Assembly: GCA_001942045.1 (NCBI GenBank)
Contig: MSTD01000021.1
Coordinates: forward strand, 29,011-93,010
DNA: 64,000 nt
Direction: 5' to 3'
From: Mycolicibacterium porcinum
GTDB lineage: Bacteria > Actinomycetota > Actinomycetes > Mycobacteriales > Mycobacteriaceae
In this document: one piece after another, positions 7,899 to 18,406 of the stretch
How positions within the stretch are numbered: the first letter of the stretch is position 1
Layout: each line of letters begins with the position of its first letter
Translations under genes and position numbers: made by a program
Notes under the pieces: generated by a model
What the model was told of the DNA's origin: nothing
Database searches by the model: none
What the model saw: the letters and a program-made list of their open reading frames with translations, nothing else

Positions 7899-9581
7899 AT
7901 GGGCACTACATCGTCGGTTGCGTCACCCACGGTCTTGCGTGGGGTTCCGGTGGTTCCGGGAGTGCAGTACGCACCTGTGATCAGGGTCAGCCGGCTTCCG
8001 GAGATTGAGGTACCTAGCGGCGAGATCGCCGAGGCGGACCGGCCGGGTGAGGCGGCGCGATTCGCCGCCGCGGCGACGGAAGTCGCGACCCGGCTCCGGG
8101 ATCGGGCCGCACACGCCACCGGCGCCGCCTCGGAAGTTCTGGCCGCCACCGCGACGCTGGCCCAGGACCGGGCCTGGCTGGGGGCGGCCGACAAGCGGAT
8201 CGCGGCCGGGGCGCCGGCCGTCCGCGCCGTGACCGAGGCGGTCGACCAGTTCGTCGAGTTGTTCACACAGCTCGGCGGGCTGATGGCGGAACGTGTCACC
8301 GACCTGCGGGATATCCGGGACCGCGTCATCGCCGAGCTGTCCGGATTGCCGGAACCCGGTGTGCCGCTGCCCGATGTCCCATCGATCCTGTGCGCCGAGG
8401 ATCTGGCGCCGGCCGACACCGCGGGCCTGGACCCGCAGTTGGTGGTCGGGTTGGTCACCACACTCGGCGGGCCGACCAGCCACACCGCGATCATCGCCCG
8501 TCAGCTCGGCATTCCCTGTGTCGTCGCGGTGAGCGGGCTCGGTTCCGTCCTCGCCGGGGCGATGGTCCTGCTCGACGGCACCGCGGGCACGGTCACCACG
8601 GACCCGGACCCCTCGGTCGCCGCGGCGGCCGTCGCCGCCGCACAACGCGACGCGCTGGCGGTCCGGCAGTGGACCGGTCCGGGGGCGACGGCGGACGGTC
8701 ATGCCGTCGCGATCCTGGCCAACGTGCAGGACGGCGCTGCCGCCAGGACGGCACGCGAAACCCCGGCCGAAGGCGTCGGGCTCTTCCGTACCGAGTTGTG
8801 CTTCCTCAATCGGGACACCGAGCCGACGGTCGACGAGCAGGCCGAGATCTACGGGGAGGTGCTCGGGGCCTTCGCCTCTCACAAGGTGGTGGTCCGCACT
8901 CTCGACGCGGGCTCGGACAAGCCGCTGAAGTTCGCGGGTCACCCCGAAGAGGCCAACCCGGCACTCGGCGTGCGCGGGATCCGGATCGCCGAGGGTAATC
9001 CCGCCCTACTGGATCATCAGCTCGCGGCTGTCGCCGCCGCGGCCGAGGCCACCGGAAACCAGCCGTGGGTGATGGCACCCATGATCGCCACCGCGGCCGA
9101 GGCGAAAAGCTTTGCCGCCAAAGCGCGTTCGCATGGGCTGACCCCGGGCGTGATGATCGAGGTGCCCGCGGCGGCGCTGTTGGCCGACAAGATTCTCGAG
9201 CACGTCGACTTTCTGTCGATCGGCACCAATGACCTCGCGCAGTACACGATGGCGGCCGACCGGATGTCGGCAGACCTGGCCGCCCTGACCGATCCGTGGC
9301 AGCCCGCGGTGCTGGCCCTGGTGGGGTTGGCGGCGCGGGCAGGAGCGGCGGCGGGCAAGCCGGTGGGCGTGTGCGGCGAGGCCGCGGCCGATCCGCTGCT
9401 GGCCGCCGTGTTGGCGGGCCTGGGGGTGACGTCGTTGTCGATGGCGCCCGCGGCGATCGCGGCCGTAGGGGCGCGGATCTCCCAGGTGACGCTGCAGCAG
9501 TGTCGCGCCGCTGCCGAGGCGGTCCTGGACACGGCGTCGGCCGCCGAAGCCCGCGAGGCGGCGCTGGCAGCACTGTCCTGA
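7899..9581 (+). CDS. ptsI: PTS enzyme I (phosphoenolpyruvate-protein phosphotransferase)
   Basis: A 560-aa enzyme I. The N-terminal HPr-binding helical domain is followed by the phosphohistidine domain with His195 in GGPTSHTAIIARQLG. The C-terminal PEP-binding TIM barrel contains EGVGLFRTEL, the signature SIGTNDLAQYTMAADR and the catalytic Cys in VGVCGEAAADP. It transfers phosphate from phosphoenolpyruvate to HPr. The start was placed at ATG 7899 rather than further upstream because the promoter ends just before it and the protein then has normal family length. It is transcribed away from fruR and is the only plus-strand member of the cluster. Confidence 0.94.
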   Translation: MGTTSSVASPTVLRGVPVVPGVQYAPVIRVSRLPEIEVPSGEIAEADRPGEAARFAAAATEVATRLRDRAAHATGAASEVLAATATLAQDRAWLGAADKRIAAGAPAVRAVTEAVDQFVELFTQLGGLMAERVTDLRDIRDRVIAELSGLPEPGVPLPDVPSILCAEDLAPADTAGLDPQLVVGLVTTLGGPTSHTAIIARQLGIPCVVAVSGLGSVLAGAMVLLDGTAGTVTTDPDPSVAAAAVAAAQRDALAVRQWTGPGATADGHAVAILANVQDGAAARTARETPAEGVGLFRTELCFLNRDTEPTVDEQAEIYGEVLGAFASHKVVVRTLDAGSDKPLKFAGHPEEANPALGVRGIRIAEGNPALLDHQLAAVAAAAEATGNQPWVMAPMIATAAEAKSFAAKARSHGLTPGVMIEVPAAALLADKILEHVDFLSIGTNDLAQYTMAADRMSADLAALTDPWQPAVLALVGLAARAGAAAGKPVGVCGEAAADPLLAAVLAGLGVTSLSMAPAAIAAVGARISQVTLQQCRAAAEAVLDTASAAEAREAALAALS

Positions 9582-9652
9582 CCGCCCGACGGGGAATATT
9601 CGGACCGCAGTCCGGTTATAGCTGTCATCAGACTACAAATTGGAGGTAGGAG

Positions 9653-10627
9653 ATGCCAGCCATCACCGCAGACACCTTGACCCTGCCCCGCATCGCGGCA
9701 GCTCAGGCGTCGGACACCGAACGCCCGGTCCGCTCCATCACGACCGGTCCGCGCGGATACGAAGGCGAGGGATTCCCCGTCGTACGCGCATTCGGTGGAG
9801 TCAGCGCCGCAGACCTCGACCCGTTCGTCCACATGGATCAGATGGGTGAGGTGGAGTACCAGCCCGGCGAGCCGCGGGGCACCGATTGGCACCCGCACCG
9901 CGGGTTCGAAACCGTCACCTACATGATCGACGGTCGCTTCGCCCACCAGGATTCCCACGGCGGCGGCGGCCTGATCACCGACGGTGCCACCCAGTGGATG
10001 ACCGCCGGATCGGGCATCCTGCACATCGAGACCCCGCCGGCCGAACTCGTCGAGAGCGGCGGCACCTTCCACGGCATCCAGCTGTGGGTGAACCTGCCCA
10101 AGAAGGACAAGTTCGCGACCCCGCGTTACCAGGCCATCGAGGGGCCCGACGCCAAGCTGCTGTCCTCCCAGGACGGTGGCGCCCTGGTCCGGATCATCGC
10201 CGGCGAGATCGACGGCGCGCAGGGTCCTGGTTCTACGCACACCCCGATCACCATGGCGCACGCCACGATCGAACCGGGCGCGCAGCTCAACCTGCCGTGG
10301 AACCGCGACTTCAACGCACTGGTGTACGTACTGAGCGGGCGCGGCAGTGTCGGCCCGGTAGCTCACCCGATCCATCAGGGCCAGCTCGCAGTGCTGGGCC
10401 CCGGTGACCGGATCACCGTGTCGGCCGAGGGAACTCAGGACTCGAACCGGCCCGCGATGGAGGTTCTGCTGCTTGGCGGCAAGCCGATCCGGGAACCGGT
10501 CTTCCACTACGGCCCGTTCGTGATGAACTCGAAGTCCGAGCTCATCCAGGCGCTGGAGGACTACCAGGCGGGCAAGTTCGGCCAGATCCCGCCGAATGCG
10601 CTCATGCCGCACCGGCCCTTGAACTGA
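9653..10627 (+). CDS. Pirin family protein (bicupin)
   Basis: A 324-aa pirin-like bicupin. The N-terminal cupin holds the metal-binding cluster HPHRGFETVTYMIDG and HIETPPAE. The C-terminal cupin contains the barrel strands TPITMAHATIEPGAQLNLPW. A few bacterial pirins have quercetinase-like dioxygenase activity or act as redox-sensitive regulators, but the substrate here cannot be read from sequence. A strong ribosome binding site (GGAGGTAGGAG) precedes the ATG at 9653. It follows ptsI after 71 nt with no strong terminator, although its function looks unrelated. The next gene is convergent. Confidence 0.85.
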   Translation: MPAITADTLTLPRIAAAQASDTERPVRSITTGPRGYEGEGFPVVRAFGGVSAADLDPFVHMDQMGEVEYQPGEPRGTDWHPHRGFETVTYMIDGRFAHQDSHGGGGLITDGATQWMTAGSGILHIETPPAELVESGGTFHGIQLWVNLPKKDKFATPRYQAIEGPDAKLLSSQDGGALVRIIAGEIDGAQGPGSTHTPITMAHATIEPGAQLNLPWNRDFNALVYVLSGRGSVGPVAHPIHQGQLAVLGPGDRITVSAEGTQDSNRPAMEVLLLGGKPIREPVFHYGPFVMNSKSELIQALEDYQAGKFGQIPPNALMPHRPLN

Positions 10628-10632
10628 CCGGA

Positions 10633-12789
10633 CTAACCCACCGACTCGGCGGGCTGCGGGTACAACAACTCCAGCTCGCCGAGATGCGCTGCGGCCGTCA
10701 CCAACGGCAGGGCGGCGGAAACGGCCAGCTCCGTTCCGGCGGCCTCGGCGCGCAACGACACCACGAAACTCTCACCGATCGGCACCAGCACCGCCGTCGC
10801 GTCGGCTCCGGTGAGCCGCGCGCAGATCGCGGCGGCGTGTTCCTCGATCACCTCCCGGGTGCGGGGATAGACCCCCAGCGGCGGGGGCACGACATCGGCG
10901 ATCAGCTCGGCCGCGGCGCGCACCCGGTTGGCCCGGTTGGCCGCGCGCACCACCGGAGCGCGCTGGTCGGAGGGCCCGCCGTTCTCCGAAAGATATTGGC
11001 GGACAGCATCATCAAGTGTTCGGGAAACCGAAAGCGCGTCGTGGCTCAGTGCGATGACGCGGTCGGTGGCCTGCTCGGAGGCGCCTCGGGTGACGCGCAG
11101 GACGGTCGCGTTGAGGAACTGCGCCCCCATCAGCCGGGCCTGATCGATCGCTTTCGACACCGACGCCGTCGCACCCCGCGGCCACAGCAGCAGCGACACC
11201 ACGATCCCGACGACCGCGCCGACCACGACGTCCTCGACTCGGACCAGCCCCACCCGCCACCCGGTCGGCACGATCAGGTTGAAGTTGATCAACACCATCA
11301 TGGTGAACGCGGCCTGCCCGGCGATGAACGAGCCGACCTCGGGAACATACGCCGATCCGAATGCCACGAGCGGCAACAGGATCCACAACACCACGGGGTC
11401 CACCCCGACCAACTCGATGAGCACCGCGCCCAGGACGAATCCGATCGCGGTGCCGGCCACGGCCCGCAGCACTCGCGTCCCGGTGGTCAGTGCGCTGCTG
11501 CGCAGCACTGACATGGCGCCCAGCACCACCCAGAATCCGTGCTGGACCGGGAACACGTGCGTGACGGCCACCGCCACGGCCAAACCCAGTCCGGTGCGCA
11601 AGCTGTTGCGCAACACCACCGCCCGGGTCGCCACCAGACCCTTTGCGATGGCCGCGACCGCGACGGCCTCGGGCATCACCCAGTCGGCAGCGCCGGTTTC
11701 GGGCAGCCGCCGGCCCAGTACTCGCGCCCACACCGGGCGCGCGTCGGCCAGTGCGGCATTGCCGATCACCCGTCCGGTGACCGCGATGGTCGCTGAGATG
11801 GTGCGCCGGACCAGCAGGCCGCGGCCGAGTTCGACGGCGTCCGCGTCGTCGGCGGTGCCCAGGATCTGGGTGATGTCGTCGCGGTAACTGCCCTGGGCCA
11901 CTGTGCGCTGCTCGGCCAGGGCCGCACGCAGATCGAGTCCGCGCGCGGCGCGTTCGGCCCGATCGTGGATCCGCAGCAGCGCGGCGCTGTCGCGCAGTAC
12001 CCGTACCGCGGGGTCGCGCATCGCACCGAGCAGTTCCCCGGTGTCGTCGGTGACCTGGTCGCAGATCCAGCCGAGGTCGTCGACGACGCGCACCAGAGCC
12101 CGGCTGCCCGCACTGAGGGCGACGGGCCGGTAGTCGGCGCCGAGGAAGCTCTCGTACAGCTTGTTCATCGCGCGGGTGACGTCGCGGGCCGAGGCCTGGC
12201 CTTCGAGCCGGTCGGCCAGCAGCCGGCACACCCGGGCCGAGTAACGGCGCAGCTCGTCGTGGTGTTTCGGGCGGAACAGGAACAGCGCGGCGGGCACGCA
12301 GATCACGAGCGCGATCAACCAGCCGAGCAGCCGGTCGGGGATCGGGCCGACGGGCGTGCACAGCGGCAGCACGAACAGCAGCAGCGTGGCGCGCTGCCCG
12401 GCGGCGACGATCTCGCTGAGCACCCCGGAGAACGACACCACCACGCCGACGACGAACATCGCGGCGACGCTCCACCACGGATACGGCGCCAGCAGCGTGC
12501 CCAGCACGATCAAGATGGCGCCGTTGACGGCCAGGCCGCCGTACGCGACGGCCCGGGCCGGCCGGTTGCCCGGGAAATCCGCGGTGATGAGCAGGGAGAC
12601 CGCGCCGAAGATCGCGAACAGCGGGGTCTGGGAGTCGCCGCCGACGGCGAACCCGACCGCTGCGGCGATCGGCAGGACGATGGCGGCCCGAAGGGCACGG
12701 CGCAGCGCGTCGTATTCGGGGTCCCTGGCCCGCAACGAGTCACGCAGGCGGTCAGCTGCCCGGCGCCAGATCTCGGCCGGGGTCAGCAT
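10633..12789 (-). CDS. FUSC/aromatic acid exporter-like membrane protein
   Basis: A 718-aa protein with the duplicated layout of the FUSC/ArAE exporter family. A first block of about six hydrophobic segments (residues 35-175) is followed by a long soluble helical region, a second hydrophobic block (about 385-510) and a C-terminal helical cytosolic domain. Members export aromatic acids or other small organic compounds; the substrate here is unknown. The start ATG at 12789 was chosen because the longer open frame runs into the upstream TetR gene. It lies 11 nt downstream of the TetR gene on the same strand, so the two probably form an operon, with the regulator controlling the exporter. Confidence 0.8.
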   Translation of the reverse strand: MLTPAEIWRRAADRLRDSLRARDPEYDALRRALRAAIVLPIAAAVGFAVGGDSQTPLFAIFGAVSLLITADFPGNRPARAVAYGGLAVNGAILIVLGTLLAPYPWWSVAAMFVVGVVVSFSGVLSEIVAAGQRATLLLFVLPLCTPVGPIPDRLLGWLIALVICVPAALFLFRPKHHDELRRYSARVCRLLADRLEGQASARDVTRAMNKLYESFLGADYRPVALSAGSRALVRVVDDLGWICDQVTDDTGELLGAMRDPAVRVLRDSAALLRIHDRAERAARGLDLRAALAEQRTVAQGSYRDDITQILGTADDADAVELGRGLLVRRTISATIAVTGRVIGNAALADARPVWARVLGRRLPETGAADWVMPEAVAVAAIAKGLVATRAVVLRNSLRTGLGLAVAVAVTHVFPVQHGFWVVLGAMSVLRSSALTTGTRVLRAVAGTAIGFVLGAVLIELVGVDPVVLWILLPLVAFGSAYVPEVGSFIAGQAAFTMMVLINFNLIVPTGWRVGLVRVEDVVVGAVVGIVVSLLLWPRGATASVSKAIDQARLMGAQFLNATVLRVTRGASEQATDRVIALSHDALSVSRTLDDAVRQYLSENGGPSDQRAPVVRAANRANRVRAAAELIADVVPPPLGVYPRTREVIEEHAAAICARLTGADATAVLVPIGESFVVSLRAEAAGTELAVSAALPLVTAAAHLGELELLYPQPAESVG

Positions 12790-12800
12790 GATCGCCGATG

Positions 12801-13376
12801 TTAGACCGGTTGGTCGGTTCCGGCGGCCGGACTGAAGCTGCCCGATTCCAGCGCGTCGCGCATCTGTGTGGTGATCCACTGCAGGGCGTCGACGTCGCGC
12901 GGCAGCGTGCTCTGTTCGAAACCGACGATCAGGTAGACACCCCAGGCAGCGAAGTAGCGGGCATTGCGTTCGTCGCCGATGAGCTCGAGCGCGGACTCGT
13001 AGAGGATGTCGAAGCGCAGCTGATCGACCACGGCCTGCACCTTGTAGACGTCGGCATCCAGTGAGCTCCACACCCGGATCGCCGCCTCGGCGCCGTAGGG
13101 CAGGTCCAGGGTCTCGCCGATCAGGGTTTCGATGCGGTGGTGTGGGTCGTGGTCGGCGCGGACCGCCTCCACCACGCGCAGGGTGCGGGCCTCGCGCCAG
13201 TGTGCGATCAGTTCCCGTGTGTAGGACGCCCAGTTGGGGAAGTAGTGATAGAACGACCCGGTTGTCACGCCCAGCCGGTTGCAAACCTCCGCGAGTTTGA
13301 GCCCGCCGTATCCCCGATCGGACAAGACGTCCAGACCGGTTTCGAAGTACGCCTCCCGTGAAACTCCCCCTGCCAT
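12801..13376 (-). CDS. TetR family regulator, probably of the FUSC exporter
   Basis: A 191-aa TetR protein. The HTH covers about residues 8-52 (VSREAYFETGLDVLSDRGYGGLK start, then LGVTTGSFYHYFPNW as recognition helix), followed by a ligand-binding domain with unassigned ligand. ATG 13376 was preferred over upstream starts because the HTH then begins eight residues in, as is usual. It is cotranscribed with the exporter gene and divergent from a second TetR gene at 13499. Confidence 0.85.
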   Translation of the reverse strand: MAGGVSREAYFETGLDVLSDRGYGGLKLAEVCNRLGVTTGSFYHYFPNWASYTRELIAHWREARTLRVVEAVRADHDPHHRIETLIGETLDLPYGAEAAIRVWSSLDADVYKVQAVVDQLRFDILYESALELIGDERNARYFAAWGVYLIVGFEQSTLPRDVDALQWITTQMRDALESGSFSPAAGTDQPV

Positions 13377-13486
13377 GGAGCACCACGCTAGTCGTCGCTG
13401 AATTTTGGCCGCGGTGGGGCTTTGCTGGTCAGCCGCATATAACGCACACAAACATGACGGCATCGGGACTCTCAGGTGACGTGTGG

Positions 13487-13510
13487 CACAATTTGTGTGT
13501 GGCCCACACA
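13487..13510 (+). promoter_or_regulatory. -10 box and dyad operator over a leaderless TetR start
   Basis: CACAAT at 13487-13492 lies 6 nt before GTG 13499. A perfect 7-1-7 dyad TGTGTGG-C-CCACACA (13496-13510) covers the start codon itself. This suggests a leaderless transcript with autorepression by the encoded TetR protein. No binding data are available. Confidence 0.5.
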
Positions 13511-14134
13511 GCGAGCCGAGGACCGGGACGGCCTCCTGCAGCAAAGGCGGCAGAGACTCGGGAACGCATCGTGCGTGCTGCCCGTGAAGTTTTTAGCGAA
13601 CTTGGCTACGACGCAGCTACATTTCAAGCGATCGCGATCCGCGCCGATCTCACCCGCCCAGCAATCAATCACTACTTCAGTAGCAAACGTGTTCTTTACC
13701 GCGACGTGGTCGAGCAGACCAATGCGAAGGTAATCGCCGCAGGTATTGCCAAAGCGCGGGAAGCCACAACGCTGCTGAATCGAATATCGGCTTTCTTCGC
13801 CGCGGCGATGGATGCGGAATCGACCGACCGGTCTGCGGCGGCATTCCTGGTGACGTCCGTGCTTGAAGCACAACGACATCCCGAACTGATCTCCGAGGAG
13901 CACGACGCACTGCGGAGCTCGCGGGAGTTCGTGAAGTGGGCAGTCGACGAGGCGATCCAGCGCGGCGAGCTCAGCACCGACACCGACATCCCGGCGATCG
14001 TGGAGATGCTGGTCGCGGTGATGTGGGGGATGGGCTTTTACGCCGGTTACGTGGGGCATCGTGACGATGTGGCCGTCATCGTGGACAAGTTCGAGCTCTT
14101 GATGGCGAACAAGCTCTGGCAGCTGCGCGATTGA
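13499..14134 (+). CDS. TetR family regulator
   Basis: A 211-aa TetR protein from GTG 13499, or 226 aa if ATG 13454 is used. The sequence begins with a basic RGPGRPPAAKAAETRE lead-in. The HTH spans about residues 18-62, with ELGYDAATFQAIAIRADL and the recognition helix TRPAINHYFSSKRVLY. The C-terminal domain is of the ligand-binding type seen in mycobacterial lipid-metabolism TetRs. GTG was preferred because the preceding -10 box and the dyad over the codon fit a leaderless autoregulated gene. Its target and ligand are unknown; the next genes are methyltransferases on the same strand. Confidence 0.85.
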   Translation: MAHTASRGPGRPPAAKAAETRERIVRAAREVFSELGYDAATFQAIAIRADLTRPAINHYFSSKRVLYRDVVEQTNAKVIAAGIAKAREATTLLNRISAFFAAAMDAESTDRSAAAFLVTSVLEAQRHPELISEEHDALRSSREFVKWAVDEAIQRGELSTDTDIPAIVEMLVAVMWGMGFYAGYVGHRDDVAVIVDKFELLMANKLWQLRD

Positions 14135-14206
14135 CGCATCGGCACCGTGAGGTGCCCCACATCACCGTATAGCCTGGCTAAGTTCTTCGGTAGCATTGCT
14201 TGGCAA

Positions 14207-16101
<1,895 letters not shown>

Positions 16102-16114
16102 GAAGCAACAAAAA

Positions 16115-16140
16115 CGGGGCGCTCCTCGTTGAGCGCCCCG
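16115..16140. terminator. Bidirectional intrinsic terminator
   Basis: A perfect 10-bp stem CGGGGCGCTC / GAGCGCCCCG (16115-16124 with 16131-16140) carries a 6-nt loop. On the minus strand it is followed by TTTTTGTTG, a classical intrinsic terminator for the small secreted-protein gene. On the plus strand it lies just after the second methyltransferase. Confidence 0.85.
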
Positions 16141-16154
16141 CCGGTTGTCTGTTG

Positions 16155-16322
16155 TCAGCGGCTCTGGTGCACGGTCGTGTCGACGTGCGGCACGGTCACG
16201 TGCTGGCCGACCTGGTCCAGCCAGGTCAGGTGTGACACGTCGGCCGATGCGGGGCCGGCCAGGCCCAGGACGGCGGCGGCCAGACCACTGGCGATCACTG
16301 CGGTAAATCCGAACTTCTTCAT
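16155..16322 (-). CDS. Small secreted peptide (55-aa precursor)
   Basis: Encodes 55 residues. The first 27 are a clear Sec signal peptide: Lys-Lys near the N-terminus, a hydrophobic core TAVIASGLAAAVLGLAG, and the cleavage site PASA before DVSH. The predicted mature peptide is only about 28 residues, with three His (PHVDTT, VHQ), no Cys and no membrane segment. ATG 16322 was chosen because it is preceded by AGAGGAA and places the signal peptide at the N-terminus. It ends just before a T-tailed terminator, so it appears to be a single-gene unit. I do not recognise the family and assign no function. Confidence 0.75.
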   Translation of the reverse strand: MKKFGFTAVIASGLAAAVLGLAGPASADVSHLTWLDQVGQHVTVPHVDTTVHQSR

Positions 16323-16552
16323 TTCCTCTTGCCTCTTTCCCAACTTTGCTTTCTTGAACAGTTCAACTAAAGGGGGCGGCGGTTGATTCCTGCAGTACGA
16401 CGCCGGCGCGACGTTGGCGGGAATTGACTTCTCCGATGGCAAAATGCATCGGTCCGGGCGCTAGCCGACCCGGTTCACCGTGAGTTATCCGCCCGCCGTA
16501 TACAGGAGGGGAGCTGAGCCGTTTCGCGGCCCGTTATCGAGGAGGAATCCCC

Positions 16553-17416
16553 ATGCCAGGAGTGCAGGATCGCGTTGTCGTCGTCACCGGAGCCGGTGGA
16601 GGTCTGGGCCGTGAATATGCCCTGACACTCGCCCGCGAGGGCGCCAGCGTCGTCGTCAACGACCTGGGCGGCGCCCGCGACGGCACCGGCGCCGGCCACA
16701 ACATGGCCGACGAGGTGGTCAACGAGATCAAGGCCGCCGGTGGCCGCGCGGTCGCCAACTACGACAGCGTCGCCGAGCCCGAGGGCGCCGAGAACATCAT
16801 CAAGACCGCGATCGACGAGTTCGGCAAGGTCGACGGCGTGGTGTCCAACGCTGGCATCCTGCGCGACGGCACCTTCCACAAGATGACGTTCGAGCAGTGG
16901 GACGCCGTGCTCAAGGTGCACCTCTACGGCGGCTACAACGTCATCCGCGCCGCCTGGCCGCACTTCCGCGAGCAGAGCTTCGGCCGCGTCGTGGTGGCCA
17001 CCTCCACCAGCGGCCTGTTCGGCAACTTCGGTCAGGCCAACTACGGTGCCGCCAAGCTCGGCCTGGTCGGCCTGATCAACACGCTGGCCCAGGAAGGCGC
17101 CAAGTACAACATCAAGACCAACGCGGTCGCCCCGATCGCGGCCACTCGCATGACGCAGGACATCCTGCCGCCCGAGGTGTTCGAGAAGCTCACCCCCGAG
17201 TACGTCGCCCCGGTGGTGGCCTACCTGATGACCGAGGAACTGCAGGACACCGACTCGGTGTTCATCGTCGGCGGCGGCAAGGTGCAGCGCACCGCGCTGT
17301 TCCAGAACGACGGCATCACCTTCAGCGAGGTGCCCTCCGTCGATGACATCGCCGCCAAGTGGGGCGAGATCACCGATCTGTCGGCCGCCCAGCAGGCCAG
17401 CTTCAAGCTGGGCTAG
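16553..17416 (+). CDS. Short-chain dehydrogenase, HSD17B4/MFE-2 type (Rv0148-like)
   Basis: A 287-aa SDR resembling the (3R)-hydroxyacyl-CoA dehydrogenase domain of peroxisomal MFE-2. The NAD(P)-binding TGAGGGLG is at residues 12-19, the NAG motif at 99-101, and the catalytic Tyr164/Lys168 in NYGAAK. The C-terminal extension (VGGGKVQRTALFQNDGITF) is characteristic of this subfamily. It probably oxidises a beta-hydroxyacyl-CoA during lipid breakdown (inference from family). A GAGGAGGAATCCCC ribosome binding region precedes the ATG. It is followed after 5 nt by the broken quinone oxidoreductase gene, matching the Rv0148-Rv0149 order. Confidence 0.9.
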   Translation: MPGVQDRVVVVTGAGGGLGREYALTLAREGASVVVNDLGGARDGTGAGHNMADEVVNEIKAAGGRAVANYDSVAEPEGAENIIKTAIDEFGKVDGVVSNAGILRDGTFHKMTFEQWDAVLKVHLYGGYNVIRAAWPHFREQSFGRVVVATSTSGLFGNFGQANYGAAKLGLVGLINTLAQEGAKYNIKTNAVAPIAATRMTQDILPPEVFEKLTPEYVAPVVAYLMTEELQDTDSVFIVGGGKVQRTALFQNDGITFSEVPSVDDIAAKWGEITDLSAAQQASFKLG

Positions 17417-17421
17417 CACTG

Positions 17422-18406
17422 GTGAAAGCGCTTGTAGCGCAGGCACTTACCGGTACATCCGGGCTGGCGTACGTCGACGTCGACGACCCCGTGTCCTCCG
17501 ACATGGTGGTCATCGACGTCGGCGCCGCCGGCGTCTGCTTCCCCGATCTGCTGTTGTTGCGCGGCGAGTACCAGCTGCGGCTGGAACCGCCGTTCACGCC
17601 AGGCATGGAGGTGGCCGGAACGGTGCGCTCGGCACCCGAGGGCTCGGGATTCACCCCGGGCCAGCGGGTGTCCGCGATGACCATGCTGGGCGGGTACGCC
17701 GAGCAGGTCGCGGCGCTGCCGGCCAACGTGATCCCCACCGCCGACGGACTCGACGACGGCCAGGCGGCGTCACTGCTCGGCAACTACTACACGATGCAGT
17801 TCGCGCTGGCCCGCCGCGGCGGGCCAGCGCGAACTGCATCGTGTGGTGGCCGGGGAGACCGTCCTGGTTCTCGGGTCGGCCGGCGGCATCGGCGTCGCGT
17901 CGATCCAGTTGGCCAAAGCCATGGGCGCCAAGGTGATTGCCATGGTGCACCGGTCCGGGGCCGAGGAGTTCGTATCGTCGCTCGGGGCCGACGTGGTGTT
18001 GCCGCTGGCCGACGGCTGGCGCGAGGCCGTCATGGAGGCCACCGGCGGCCAGGGTGTCGACCTGGTGGTGGACCCGATCGGCGGCGAGGCCTTCGACGAC
18101 GCGATCCGGGTAATGGCCCCCGAAGGCCGGCTGCTGGTCATCGGATTCGCCGCGGGCGGCGGGATTCCCACGGTCAAGGTGAACCGGCTCTTGCTGCGCA
18201 ACGTCAGCGTGGTCGGCGTCGGCTGGGGCGAGTTCGTGCGGCGTCACCCGGCGGCCCAGGCACAGGTCGGGGCTGAACTGAACAAGCTGGTGGCCGCCGG
18301 CCTGCGTCCGCCCGCACCGGTGCGGTTCCCGTTGTCCGACGGCGCGGCCGCGCTTGACGCGCTGGCCAACGGGCAGGTGCGCGGGAAGCTCGTCCTGGAG
18401 CCGTAA
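17422..18406 (+). pseudogene. Zinc-independent quinone oxidoreductase (Rv0149-like), frameshifted by a palindromic insertion
   Basis: Two frames together encode an MDR-superfamily quinone oxidoreductase. The first (GTG 17422 onward) gives the N-terminal GroES-like part and runs through NYYTMQFALARR. The second, from about 17843, gives the Rossmann part starting GETVLVLGSAGGIG and ending at TAA 18404. The two are offset by one base. The junction is a 56-bp perfect palindrome (17789-17844), whose right arm is an inverted copy of the codons for YTMQFALAR. Removing 28 bp restores one frame of 318 residues, close to the roughly 322 I recall for Rv0149. The rest is well conserved, so the lesion is recent or is an assembly error. 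The next gene overlaps its stop (TAATG). Confidence 0.85.
17789..17844. repeat. 56-bp perfect palindrome inside the quinone oxidoreductase gene
   Basis: The sequence is its own reverse complement over 56 bases, centred between 17816 and 17817 (central CCGCCGCGGCGG). The left arm codes for conserved residues of the protein, so it is the original sequence. The right arm is a fold-back copy that shifts the frame. There is no spacer, which distinguishes it from a terminator or operator. Confidence 0.95.
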
